Shown in pieces: positions 1 through 7,483 of a stretch of DNA of 64,000 nucleotides; the first letter of the stretch is position 1; each line of letters begins with the position of its first letter. The notes under the pieces were generated by a model. That model ran no database searches. It was not told the DNA's origin and was given only the letters and a program-made list of their open reading frames with translations. Origin of the DNA: an uncultured Roseiflexaceae bacterium (GTDB taxonomy: Bacteria; Chloroflexota; Chloroflexia; Chloroflexales; Roseiflexaceae); the NCBI GenBank assembly GCA_937988885.1, contig CALKHR010000029.1:1-64000 (forward strand), written 5' to 3'. The position numbers and the translations under genes are program-made.

Positions 1-53
1 CTCAGGGGCTACGGCTCCAAGAAGCCCTCAGCCTTTCGGCGGGGGAGTAGTCA
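1..53 (+). mobile_element. Right end of an IS200/IS605-type element with tnpB tail (partial)
   Basis: The window opens inside an element. Frame 3 reads QGLRLQEALSLSAGE and then stops at TAG (46-48), which resembles the QEA...GE tail of many TnpB proteins. The same bases hold the right-end signature: a CCCTCAGCC / GGCGGGGGAG imperfect hairpin, then AGTAGTCAC at about 45-53. In TnpB elements this segment also encodes the 3' end of the guide (omega) RNA, whose guide would be the flanking DNA from about 54. The TnpB family call is inferred from end structure and a 15-residue tail. The rest of the gene lies outside the window. Confidence 0.5.
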
Positions 54-130
54 CACTATACTCCGATTGGACAGTTGTAATGAAAAGCTGTTTTAGCCTG
101 CGCAAGCGAGCACGGTAGCCTGTGTGAACA

Positions 131-164
131 AACAAAAACGTGGTCCGCATCAGCGGCACCACGT
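131..164 (-). terminator. Rho-independent terminator of the AcoR-like regulator gene
   Basis: ACGTGGT (138-144) pairs with ACCACGT (158-164), extended inside by CCGC/GCGG around an ATCA loop. Read on the minus strand the stem is followed by TTTTTGTTTGTT. It lies just past the stop of the minus-strand gene ending at 193. Confidence 0.8.
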
Positions 165-192
165 CACTACAGCACACCCACACTATGGCGCA

Positions 193-2175
193 TCACGGAG
201 GAGGCGCATGCCACAACTGCTCCTTGGTGAGGCCATACAACTTCATCTTGCGCCACAGCGTCACACGGCTGATGCCCAAACGCTCGGCGGTCAAACCAAG
301 GTGCCCAGCCGCCTCACGGCCCGCCTGCAGAATCGCATCACGCTCAGCCGCCGCCTGCTGATCGTACAAGCGAGGCAACTTCGGGGGATGCAAGGTCTCC
401 GGAGGCACCGCCTGGGTGATCTCGGGGGGCAGGTCGCTCAGCGTCAACACACTCTTCTCGGTCACATGCAGCAAGCGCTCCAACGTCGTCTCGAGTTCGC
501 GCACATTGCCGGGCCAGCTGTACGCCCGCAACGCCGCCAACGCCGCCGGAGCGAACAGCACCTGCTTGCCCAAGCGCATACTTAGGTTCGTCAGCATGTG
601 ATCGACCAACAACAACACATCATCTTCACGATCGCGCAACGGCGGGATCGTAATCAGCATCTCGCTCAGACGATCGAACAGTTCGGGCCGGAAGCGCCCC
701 ATCGCCACCTCGCGCTGCAGGTTACGGCTGCTCGTCGCAATAATCCGCGCATCCATCGGGACGACCCGCTTGCTGCCCAGACGCAGCAGATTCTGTGTCT
801 CCATCACCCGCAGCAGGCTCGTCTGCGCCTCCATCGTCAGCGCGCCGATCTCCTCGATCAACAGCGTGCCGCCCTGCGCCAACTCCAGTTTGCCGGGCCG
901 CCCCTCCGACTGCTCGTGCTGATCGCCCTCGTAGCCCAGCAGTTCACCCATCAACAGCGTGCGCGGCACAGCAGCGCAGTTCAGCACCACAAACGGCCCA
1001 TTAGCCCGCGCACTGGCATTATGGATGGCGTGCGCAAACAACTCCTTGCCAACCCCGTGTTGACCCTCTATCAACACCGGAGAATGCGAATTGGCCGCCA
1101 TCCGCGCGTGATGGATGGCGATCTGCATCACCTGACTCTCGCCGATGATATCGGCGAAGCGGAAGCGCGCCTGAGCGCCGACCACCTGTTGCACCAAGCG
1201 CTGCACGCTCTCCGGCGGACGCAGCGTCACCATCGTGCCAATGAAGCGCCGCCCCCGATCCCACAGAGGCCGTGCGCTACACAACACTGCGATCGACGAC
1301 TTGCGGCCCACAAACACCATCTCCTGATCGTTGATCGGGCGGCGCTGCTCCAACGCCGGACGCAACCCCGCGGGCACCTCGATTAACTCGCCCAAGGTGC
1401 GCCCCGCCACACTACGCGGCACCACACCAAGCATCTGCGCAGCCCGCGAATTGATCCGGCTGATTCGCTCCGAAGCATCGAGGAAGATCAACCCCTCGCT
1501 CATCGCCTCGATCGCCGCGTTCAACTCCAGCAAATGATCGTTCGTCTCGGCCAGCAACAGATTGTTGCGCACCTGCGCATGCAGCGCCTGCGCCGCCGCG
1601 ATCACCATGCCCAGCGTATGCGTATGCGCCGCATCGCGATGCCCGATCACCGCCAGCACGCCGATCGCCTGGCCCGACACATCGAACAACGGCGCCGCCG
1701 AACAACTCAACTCGTGGTAACAGACACAAAAATGCTCGGCGCCTCGCGTCTGGCAGGGCAACGCCTCGTGCAACGCCAGATTGATCGCCATCGTGCCGAT
1801 CGCCGACTCGCTGCAACTCGCGCCGGGCGACAGCCCAAGCTCAGCCAGCATCCGCACAATCGGCATATCGCCGAGCAACTCCACCAACGTCAACTCAGCA
1901 TCGACCAATAACACAGCAAAGCCCGCACCCTCCATAAACTGGTGCAGATCCTCCATATGAGGGCGCAACTGGGCTAATAACGCATCGGAAAGGGAAGAAC
2001 CGAACTGCCGAGGCAACCCAATCGCACGGCAAGCGCCATACGGGTCCAACTTCGCGGCAACACAACGCTGCCACGAACGCAGCACGGGAGGCGGAATCAC
2101 AGCCTCATCGCACACGCCAGTCGCCTGAAACGTGCGCCAAGCATGCATCAACGTATCAGCAGAAGGTAGAGCCAT
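193..2175 (-). CDS. AcoR-like GAF/PAS-AAA+-Fis regulator lacking the GAFTGA motif
   Basis: Bacterial enhancer-binding-protein architecture: an N-terminal AcoR-type region with a RSWQRC motif, a GAF domain, a PAS-like segment, an AAA+ domain, and a C-terminal Fis-type helix-turn-helix (RLGISRVTLWRKMK). The Walker A stretch reads GQHGVGKE and the Walker B region GGTLLIEEIG. Where sigma-54 activators carry GAFTGA, the sequence is YEGDQHEQSEGRPG, so the loop that touches sigma-54 is absent. The family usually senses small metabolites through GAF; no ligand can be inferred here. The start is uncertain: ATG 2175 gives 660 aa and an in-frame ATG at 2235 adds 20; neither has a good ribosome-binding site. 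A terminator follows at 131-164. Confidence 0.85.
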   Translation of the reverse strand: MALPSADTLMHAWRTFQATGVCDEAVIPPPVLRSWQRCVAAKLDPYGACRAIGLPRQFGSSLSDALLAQLRPHMEDLHQFMEGAGFAVLLVDAELTLVELLGDMPIVRMLAELGLSPGASCSESAIGTMAINLALHEALPCQTRGAEHFCVCYHELSCSAAPLFDVSGQAIGVLAVIGHRDAAHTHTLGMVIAAAQALHAQVRNNLLLAETNDHLLELNAAIEAMSEGLIFLDASERISRINSRAAQMLGVVPRSVAGRTLGELIEVPAGLRPALEQRRPINDQEMVFVGRKSSIAVLCSARPLWDRGRRFIGTMVTLRPPESVQRLVQQVVGAQARFRFADIIGESQVMQIAIHHARMAANSHSPVLIEGQHGVGKELFAHAIHNASARANGPFVVLNCAAVPRTLLMGELLGYEGDQHEQSEGRPGKLELAQGGTLLIEEIGALTMEAQTSLLRVMETQNLLRLGSKRVVPMDARIIATSSRNLQREVAMGRFRPELFDRLSEMLITIPPLRDREDDVLLLVDHMLTNLSMRLGKQVLFAPAALAALRAYSWPGNVRELETTLERLLHVTEKSVLTLSDLPPEITQAVPPETLHPPKLPRLYDQQAAAERDAILQAGREAAGHLGLTAERLGISRVTLWRKMKLYGLTKEQLWHAPPP

Positions 2176-2349
2176 AGGCGTTTGCAACACTGCAATCACC
2201 ACTTGTAGCGGCACCAACAGAGCTCGTACAGCCACATTTCACGCATTCGCATAACCAATCGCATGAACACCCACCGCCTGCTCAACACCACCAACAGCGT
2301 GCTCGTAGCCGGAATGCGAAATAGAAACGAAAGGCAGAATGACCAATAT

Positions 2350-2358
2350 ATTGTACCA
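2350..2358 (-). promoter_or_regulatory. Extended -10 promoter for the AcoR-like regulator
   Basis: Minus-strand reading TGG-TACAAT, an extended -10 element, 175 bases upstream of the preferred start at 2175 and 115 upstream of the alternative at 2235. No convincing -35. The rest of the 2236-2490 gap shows no gene. Confidence 0.5.
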
Positions 2359-2490
2359 CGCCATATCTACTTGGCACATTCTTTGCTTACAACAGAACGT
2401 GAGCCTAACAATGCACTGAACACTACACCACTTTTGCCCACGTGAGAGCAGAACAGCCATTAACTCGCGAGAGTTAAGGAGGACAACACC

Positions 2491-3252
2491 ATGCGGACTA
2501 TTTTTGGAACCTTTGATGATCCAATTGCGGCACGAAACGCGCTCGAATCCTTACAAACGTGCAGACTTGAACTCGACGACATCTCGCTCGTCTCTCGCGC
2601 AACCGAACATGGAGAAGCTATCGCCAACGATAGCGACGTCTCCGCAGGCGAAGGCGCAGCTGTTGGAGCCGTCTGGGGCGGCCTGATCGGCCTCGCAGCG
2701 CTGCTCATCCCAGGTGTTGGCCCATTCATCGCCGTCGGCGCGATCGGCGCAGCACTCACAGGCGCAGTCGCAGGAGCCGTCGTCGGTGGCATCTCCGCCG
2801 CACTGATCGACTTCGGCGGCATCACCGAGAGCGAAGCCCGCCGCTACGAAGCGCTCGTCCACGAAGGCAAAACGCTGGTAGCCGTCCGCGCACACGATGA
2901 GGACGCCAACGAAGTTCAAAACCTGCTCGAAAGCTTCGGCGGAGACGTCTCCAACGGCGAAGAGACCGACATCAGCGCGCCGCCACCAGCCGTCGCCGTG
3001 TACGACGAGCACGGTCGCGTTGATCCGGCGACCCTTCCGCCAGCGGCGACCGTCGCCCCGACCCAAACAGGCATCTACAGCCCACCACCAACAAGCGACC
3101 CGTACAGCACGCGCCCGATCGTTGCAGCCGCCGACACCATGGCCAACCGCCCGATCGAGTCCGAGGACATCCTGCCGCCCGAGGAGCCCACGATAGAGCG
3201 GAAGCGCTGGGTGGGCGAAGGTCAGGGCGAGCCGAACCGCTCGGATGTCTAA
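2491..3252 (+). CDS. YflT-like general stress protein with glycine-zipper core
   Basis: 253 aa. The N-terminus (MRTIFGTFDDPIAARNALES...) matches the general stress protein 17M/YflT style, a small alpha/beta domain. Residues about 52-110 form a long Gly/Ala-rich hydrophobic stretch, a glycine-zipper-like segment that could insert in membrane. The segment after it (residues 115-155, KTLVAVRAHDEDANEVQNLLES) resembles the second half of the same domain. The last 90 residues are Pro/acidic-rich and likely disordered. AAGGAGG lies 9 bases before the ATG. It is monocistronic, followed by a terminator. The exact role in stress is unknown. Confidence 0.7.
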   Translation: MRTIFGTFDDPIAARNALESLQTCRLELDDISLVSRATEHGEAIANDSDVSAGEGAAVGAVWGGLIGLAALLIPGVGPFIAVGAIGAALTGAVAGAVVGGISAALIDFGGITESEARRYEALVHEGKTLVAVRAHDEDANEVQNLLESFGGDVSNGEETDISAPPPAVAVYDEHGRVDPATLPPAATVAPTQTGIYSPPPTSDPYSTRPIVAAADTMANRPIESEDILPPEEPTIERKRWVGEGQGEPNRSDV

Positions 3253-3273
3253 CCCAAAACCTTAGCAACAAAA

Positions 3274-3303
3274 ACGGTCGCCATTCGCGAGGATGGCGAC
3301 CGT
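3274..3303 (+). terminator. Hairpin terminator after the YflT-like gene
   Basis: ACGGTCGCCAT (3274-3284) and ATGGCGACCGT (3293-3303) form a perfect 11-bp stem with an 8-base loop, followed by TCTGTATAGTT, which is only moderately T-rich. Confidence 0.7.
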
Positions 3304-3323
3304 TCTGTATAGTTCGCTTTATG

Positions 3324-3460
3324 TTTTTGGGAAGAGAAAGCGCGTCGGCAACTTCAGCGCCCGTCGCTACGGGAGAACAACGTCGTGCACAACGTGTGCG
3401 CGCTCGGACAGGTGTGGCGCTGACGCGCCAAAACGCGCGCACCAGAGTCGCAACCCGACG
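3324..3460 (+). repeat. Dispersed intergenic repeat, family 1, copy A
   Basis: Between two convergent genes. Shared blocks with the copies at 6604-6775 (-), 29777-29880 (+) and 59838-59950 (+) are: a 5' TTTTTGGGAAGAGAAAG end, TCGGCAACTTCAGCGCCCGT, CGCGCTCGG, and GCGCCAAAACGCGCGC. The distance and order of blocks are conserved. It has no open frame in common with the other copies. Confidence 0.75.
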
Positions 3461-3462
3461 AC

Positions 3463-4740
3463 CTAGCCATACGCCTCGCGCAGAATCTGGATGGGGTGCT
3501 TAGCCGCCACCCCGCTGCCGTGCGTGATCTGCCAGCGGCACGTCTCAGAATCGCAGAGCGCCAGATCACTGCCACTCTGCTTCACGAACTCGAACAGCGG
3601 CGCACCAACATCCATCGCGATCTGATACTTCTCGCGCTTGAGGCCGTAGGTACCCGCGATGCCGCAGCAATCGCAGTTACTATCCTGCAGCACCAAGCCC
3701 GGCACCAAGCCGAGCACATCGAGCACCGGCTTGCCCACGTGATGCGCGCGCTGCTGGCAGGGCGGATGATACGGCAACTCGCGCTCGATCGGCTTAAACT
3801 CCGTATTCAACTCGCCGCGAGTGTGTAACAACCACAAAAACTCAAAGATATCGTAGGTGTTCTCGGCCAGCATCTGCGCACCAGGATCGTGCATGCCCAA
3901 CAACTCGGGCGCCTCCTCCTTCAACGTCAGCGTACAACTCGTACTGGTGCCCACCACCGGAATGCCGCGCTGCACATACGGCAGCAACTTCGTGATATTG
4001 TGCTCGTGGTAGCTCCGCGCGGCCCCAAACTCGCCATTCGAGAGCAACGGCAAGCCGCAGCAGTTCTGCTTAGCCACGATCACCTCGAAGCCGTTGCGCT
4101 CAAGCACCTCGACTGCCGCCTTACCAACCTCCGGCTCGTAATAATTCGTCGCACAGCCGTGGAAGTACACCACTTGGCGAAGCCCTTTGCTGCGAGCCTG
4201 CAACACATTCGGCGGCAACGACACCGCCTCCGCAGGACGGCGGCGGAACCACGAACGGAACTGATACGTCGAGAACGAGGGCAACGGAGCATTCCGCGCC
4301 ACCCCCAACACCTGCTCGATCCCCCAACGCAACAGCTTGTTATGCAGCATCAGATTCGCCAACGGCGCCCATGGTCCACTACCAAGCTTACCCAGCAACT
4401 CCGAGCGACCCAACATTCGGTTGCGCAGCGGCATGCCCTTCTGCGCCACGATCTGCGCACGGGCACGAGCGTTCAACTCCATGATCCGCACCCCAGTGGG
4501 GCAGACCTCGTTGCACACCCGGCAGCCCGAGCAATAATCGACCGACTCATCAGGAGTGGGCTGATTCGGCTGGCGGAAGCGTTGCGCCTGTGGCCCAACG
4601 TACTTTGGACCAGGGAAGAGATCAGTCACCGCGCTCACAGGGCACGCCGACGTGCAGATATTGCACTTAATGCAGTGATCCAGCGATTGTTCGAGCGAGA
4701 GCTCGATATGATCCTCGGGAATAAGCATTGTTTGAGGCAT
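3463..4740 (-). CDS. GlpC-like Fe-S protein with two CCG domains
   Basis: 425 aa. The N-terminal ferredoxin-type domain carries two 4Fe-4S motifs, CIKCNICTSACP (residues ~22-33) and CSGCRVCNEVCPTG (~75-88). Two cysteine-rich CCG domains follow: FHGCATNYYEP...NCCGLP and YHPPCQQRAHHVG...CDCCGIAG with a final CDSETC. This is the layout of GlpC, the electron-transfer subunit of anaerobic glycerol-3-phosphate dehydrogenase, and of related succinate/lactate/heterodisulfide-reductase subunits. No GlpA/GlpB or flavoprotein partner is adjacent, so the partner enzyme is unknown. ATG 4740 was chosen over a longer frame because GGAG lies 7 bases upstream and the family N-terminus begins there. Confidence 0.85.
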   Translation of the reverse strand: MPQTMLIPEDHIELSLEQSLDHCIKCNICTSACPVSAVTDLFPGPKYVGPQAQRFRQPNQPTPDESVDYCSGCRVCNEVCPTGVRIMELNARARAQIVAQKGMPLRNRMLGRSELLGKLGSGPWAPLANLMLHNKLLRWGIEQVLGVARNAPLPSFSTYQFRSWFRRRPAEAVSLPPNVLQARSKGLRQVVYFHGCATNYYEPEVGKAAVEVLERNGFEVIVAKQNCCGLPLLSNGEFGAARSYHEHNITKLLPYVQRGIPVVGTSTSCTLTLKEEAPELLGMHDPGAQMLAENTYDIFEFLWLLHTRGELNTEFKPIERELPYHPPCQQRAHHVGKPVLDVLGLVPGLVLQDSNCDCCGIAGTYGLKREKYQIAMDVGAPLFEFVKQSGSDLALCDSETCRWQITHGSGVAAKHPIQILREAYG

Positions 4741-4833
4741 AGATCGCTCCGTGTAACATCGCTCTCTATGAGATTTCAACGCCACAAGGCGATTGGAAAA
4801 GGCAAACAGAGCAACATGCAGGCAGTGCGTGGT

Positions 4834-4842
4834 ACTATACCA
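4834..4842 (-). promoter_or_regulatory. Extended -10 promoter for the GlpC-like gene
   Basis: TGG-TATAGT on the minus strand, about 95 bases upstream of ATG 4740. It sits 30 bases from the tsaD promoter pointing the other way. Confidence 0.5.
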
Positions 4843-4871
4843 CATCCATCGCAACAATGACGGCTGGCTCG

Positions 4872-4880
4872 TGGTACAAT
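4872..4880 (+). promoter_or_regulatory. Extended -10 promoter for tsaD
   Basis: TGG-TACAAT on the plus strand, 64 bases before ATG 4945, with no clear -35 hexamer. Confidence 0.5.
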
Positions 4881-4944
4881 TCAGAACAGCAAATGTGTTG
4901 CAGCTAGCGCTCAAATGCAACGAGCCGTTGAGAGGCACCAGTAC

Positions 4945-6087
4945 ATGATACTTTCTAATGATTTTACTATTCTGGCGATAGAAACTTCCTGCGATGAGAC
5001 AGCCGCAGCAGTAGTGCGCGGCGGTCGCGAGATAATCGCGAACGTTGTCGCCTCGCAGATCGACGAGCACCGCCGCTACGGTGGCATCGTGCCCGAGGTT
5101 GCTTCGCGCCAGCATATTTTGGCCTTGCCCACAGTGATCAACGAGGCATTGTCGCACTTGCCGAACGGCTGGGACGATGTCCACGCGATCGCGAGCACCT
5201 ACGGCCCGGGCCTCTCCGGCGCATTGCTCACGGGCCTCAACGCCGCCAAAACGATGGCCTGGGGTCGCAGCCTGCCGTTTGTGGGCGTCAATCACCTAGA
5301 GGCGCACATCTACGCGAACTGGCTCGACGTGCCGAACAGCAACCCCTTGCCCGTCAGCCAGCCACAATTCCCATTGGTTGCGTTGCTGGTTTCGGGTGGG
5401 CACACGCTGCTGGCACTGCTCGAAGGGCACGGCAACTACCGCCTGCTCGGGCAGACCCGCGACGACGCTGCGGGCGAGGCGTTCGACAAGGCCGCGCGCA
5501 TTATGGGCCTGGGCTTCCCTGGCGGTCCGGCCATCCAGAAGGCCGCCGTCAACGCGCCGGGCGGCGTGGTGCTGCCACGGGCGTGGCTGCGCGACAGCTA
5601 CGACTTCTCGTTCAGCGGCCTCAAGACGGCGGTGCTGCACCAGGTCGAGGGGCGGCGCGAGCGCGAACAAAAGATAGCGACCAAGAACTTGCCCCAACGC
5701 GACAAGAAGGGGCGCGCCGAGGCTCCCGCTGCGCCAGCGCCAGTGCCCGAGCCGCGCAACAGCGACAAGTTCATTGCGCAGTTGGCCTACGCCTTCCAGG
5801 AATCCGTGGTGGATGTGCTGGTGACTAAGGCTGTCGATGCGGCCCGCGCCTTCGATGCTACCGAGATACTGCTGGCAGGCGGTGTGGCCGCCAATGCGCG
5901 GCTGCGCGAAGAGTTGGTCCGTCGCTCGCCGGTGCCAGTGCGCTGCCCGCCGATCTCGCTCTGCACCGACAACGCGGCGATGATCGCTGCGGCAGCGTTC
6001 TACCGCTTCGAGGCAGGCCTACAGAGCGGTTGGGATCTCGATGTGCAGCCCAATCTGCCGCTGGCCGAGCGCCTGACGAGCGCCTAA
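4945..6087 (+). CDS. tsaD: tRNA N6-adenosine threonylcarbamoyltransferase TsaD
   Basis: 380 aa Kae1/Qri7/YgjD-family ASKHA protein. It transfers threonylcarbamoyl from TC-AMP to A37 of ANN-decoding tRNAs with TsaB and TsaE, which are not in this window. Visible signatures: AIETSCDETAAAVV at the N-terminus, the metal-binding HLEAH, LVSGGHTLL, FSFSGLKTAV, and GGVAANARLREEL near the C-terminus. The protein is about 40 residues longer than usual because of a charged, Ala/Pro-rich insertion (residues ~234-275) after the FSGLKTAV helix. ATG 4945 replaces an upstream ATG at 4915 because the family N-terminus starts there. Confidence 0.96.
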   Translation: MILSNDFTILAIETSCDETAAAVVRGGREIIANVVASQIDEHRRYGGIVPEVASRQHILALPTVINEALSHLPNGWDDVHAIASTYGPGLSGALLTGLNAAKTMAWGRSLPFVGVNHLEAHIYANWLDVPNSNPLPVSQPQFPLVALLVSGGHTLLALLEGHGNYRLLGQTRDDAAGEAFDKAARIMGLGFPGGPAIQKAAVNAPGGVVLPRAWLRDSYDFSFSGLKTAVLHQVEGRREREQKIATKNLPQRDKKGRAEAPAAPAPVPEPRNSDKFIAQLAYAFQESVVDVLVTKAVDAARAFDATEILLAGGVAANARLREELVRRSPVPVRCPPISLCTDNAAMIAAAAFYRFEAGLQSGWDLDVQPNLPLAERLTSA

Positions 6088-6114
6088 ACTGCTCCAATCA
6101 GCCAAACGTTCAAG

Positions 6115-6144
6115 CCGACTCACTCCGGTGAGTCGGTTTGTTTT
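6115..6144 (+). terminator. Rho-independent terminator of tsaD
   Basis: CCGACTCAC (6115-6123) pairs with GTGAGTCGG (6128-6136) around TCCG, followed by TTTGTTTT. Confidence 0.85.
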
Positions 6145-6261
6145 CCCTAGATGTTGAGGCGAGTGTTTTGAGGTAACCTTAGATGTAGTGGTATAGCCAT
6201 AATACGTATCATCGAGCTGCCGCGCTGAATGCATCGTTTCTTACGTTTTCTACGTTTCTCA

Positions 6262-6456
6262 TTGTCATTCCGAACGAGCCGACAGGCGACGTGAGGAATC
6301 TCATCGTTTTTGCATTGCAATGTCCTTTGAGATCGCTTATGTGCGTTACTCAGAACCTGACCGTTGCATGGGCCGAGCAGCATGGAAGCTAAATGCTCAA
6401 GGTTGTTGAGACAGAGAGATTCTTCACTTCGTGCTACGCACTCGTTCAGAATGACT
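6262..6456. repeat. MITE-like palindromic element
   Basis: Left arm 6262-6305 (TTGTCATTCCGAACGAGCC...GTGAGGAATCTCAT) is the near reverse complement of the right arm 6411-6456 (GAGAGATTCTTCACTTCGTG...CGTTCAGAATGACT). About 105 bases separate the arms. There is no coding sequence inside. The arm sequence resembles the GTCATTCYGAACGAAG...GAAGAATCTC repeats common in intergenic DNA of many bacteria. The rest of the tsaD-6791 gap shows only this unit and a family 1 repeat. Confidence 0.65.
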
Positions 6457-6603
6457 CGTATGGGTGCGGCTCATTATTCAGAAATGAGCCTCTGAACAGG
6501 CCAGTTTTTTCAGCCCCTCTCCATATCGCCCCGCAATATCGATATCGCAGAATGACAGTGCGCTTTTCTGCATCTCTATCACCAAGCCACCCAGTCACCT
6601 AGT

Positions 6604-6775
6604 CGCCCCGGTCACGCGAGGCGTGCGAGCGGCGCAGCCATGCGCTGCGCAGCAGCGGGTGCGCGCGTTTTGGCGCGTAGCGCCACCCTGCCCGAGCGCG
6701 CAGACGTTCCACACGATGGAGGTTGCTACGGAGCGACGGGCGCTGAAGTTGCCGACGCGACCTTTTTCCCTAAAC
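6604..6775 (-). repeat. Dispersed intergenic repeat, family 1, copy B
   Basis: Read on the minus strand it gives TTTAGGGAAAAAGG, then TCGGCAACTTCAGCGCCCGT identical to copy A, then CGCGCTCGGGCAGGGTGGCG and GCGCCAAAACGCGCGCACC. It lies between convergent genes, as copy A does. Confidence 0.75.
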
Positions 6776-6790
6776 CATACTGCGCCGATT

Positions 6791-7204
6791 TTATGAGGCG
6801 GCGCTGAGCCAGGCTAGCGGCTGCTGGCAGATGCGGCAGAGTTGGCCGTTTGGCTCGCCGACGATCCAGAGCGCGCAGTTCGGGCAGTGGTAGCTGACGA
6901 TCTGCGGGCCGTCGAGCGGTGCGTGTGCATCGGGCGGGAGGAGTGCAGCGCGTAGCTCGACGTGTTCGGCGGCACCGAGCAGTTCGGCGCGGTCTACGCG
7001 CTCGCCGCTGAGTGTGAGCACGAGCAGCATGCCCGCTGTGATGGTGTAGCGGTTGACGACATTGGTAAAGGCGCGCTCGTCGATGGTGAAGGTCTGCTCG
7101 GTATCGCCGCCAAGTTGCACGGCGGTCAGCGTGATGGTATCGCCACCAAAGAAGCCACCGACATTCTGAACTTCGCGCACAACTATCGAAATCGGTTCGC
7201 TCAT
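6791..7204 (-). CDS. Hypothetical protein with C-terminal zinc ribbon
   Basis: 137 aa. The first ~95 residues form a beta-rich domain of unknown family (MSEPISIVVREVQNVGGFFG...). The C-terminus carries YHCPNCALWIVGEPNGQLCRICQ, two CxxC knuckles typical of a zinc ribbon. No membrane segment is seen. GAGGTG lies 6 bases before ATG. It follows the small Cys-rich ORF by 21 bases and that ORF follows the transglutaminase gene, so all three may be one transcript. Function not recognised. Confidence 0.6.
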   Translation of the reverse strand: MSEPISIVVREVQNVGGFFGGDTITLTAVQLGGDTEQTFTIDERAFTNVVNRYTITAGMLLVLTLSGERVDRAELLGAAEHVELRAALLPPDAHAPLDGPQIVSYHCPNCALWIVGEPNGQLCRICQQPLAWLSAAS

Positions 7205-7225
7205 GGCTTCACCTCAGCCCACCCA

Positions 7226-7432
7226 TCACCAGCCGATCACAAACGGGCACGAGGGACAGGGCGGGTCGCTACTACAGCAGAAGATCTCGTCGTCGGGTTC
7301 GGGCGGCGGTTCTGCGCTTGGTGGTGGGCAGCGGTCGCAGTAGCCGCGTTCACGCTCGGCGGCGGTGCGCAGGAAGCGGCTACAGCGCTTGCAACTAGGT
7401 GGAAGTTGGGTTGTGGGTGTGGTCGTTGCCAT
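7226..7432 (-). CDS. Small cysteine-rich protein, probable zinc-binding
   Basis: 68 aa with three cysteine pairs: CKRC, CDRC and CPSC, plus a CC. The pattern suggests one or two zinc knuckles; the centre is Pro/Glu-rich. ATG 7432 gives MATTTPTTQ; a GTG eight codons upstream is possible. No strong ribosome-binding site is visible, so the gene call is moderate. It lies between the transglutaminase gene and another zinc-ribbon gene on the same strand. Confidence 0.5.
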   Translation of the reverse strand: MATTTPTTQLPPSCKRCSRFLRTAAERERGYCDRCPPPSAEPPPEPDDEIFCCSSDPPCPSCPFVIGW

Positions 7433-7483
7433 TGGTGCTGAGTGGTGCCACCACACACTGTGAGCGGTGGTGGCACATGGTTG

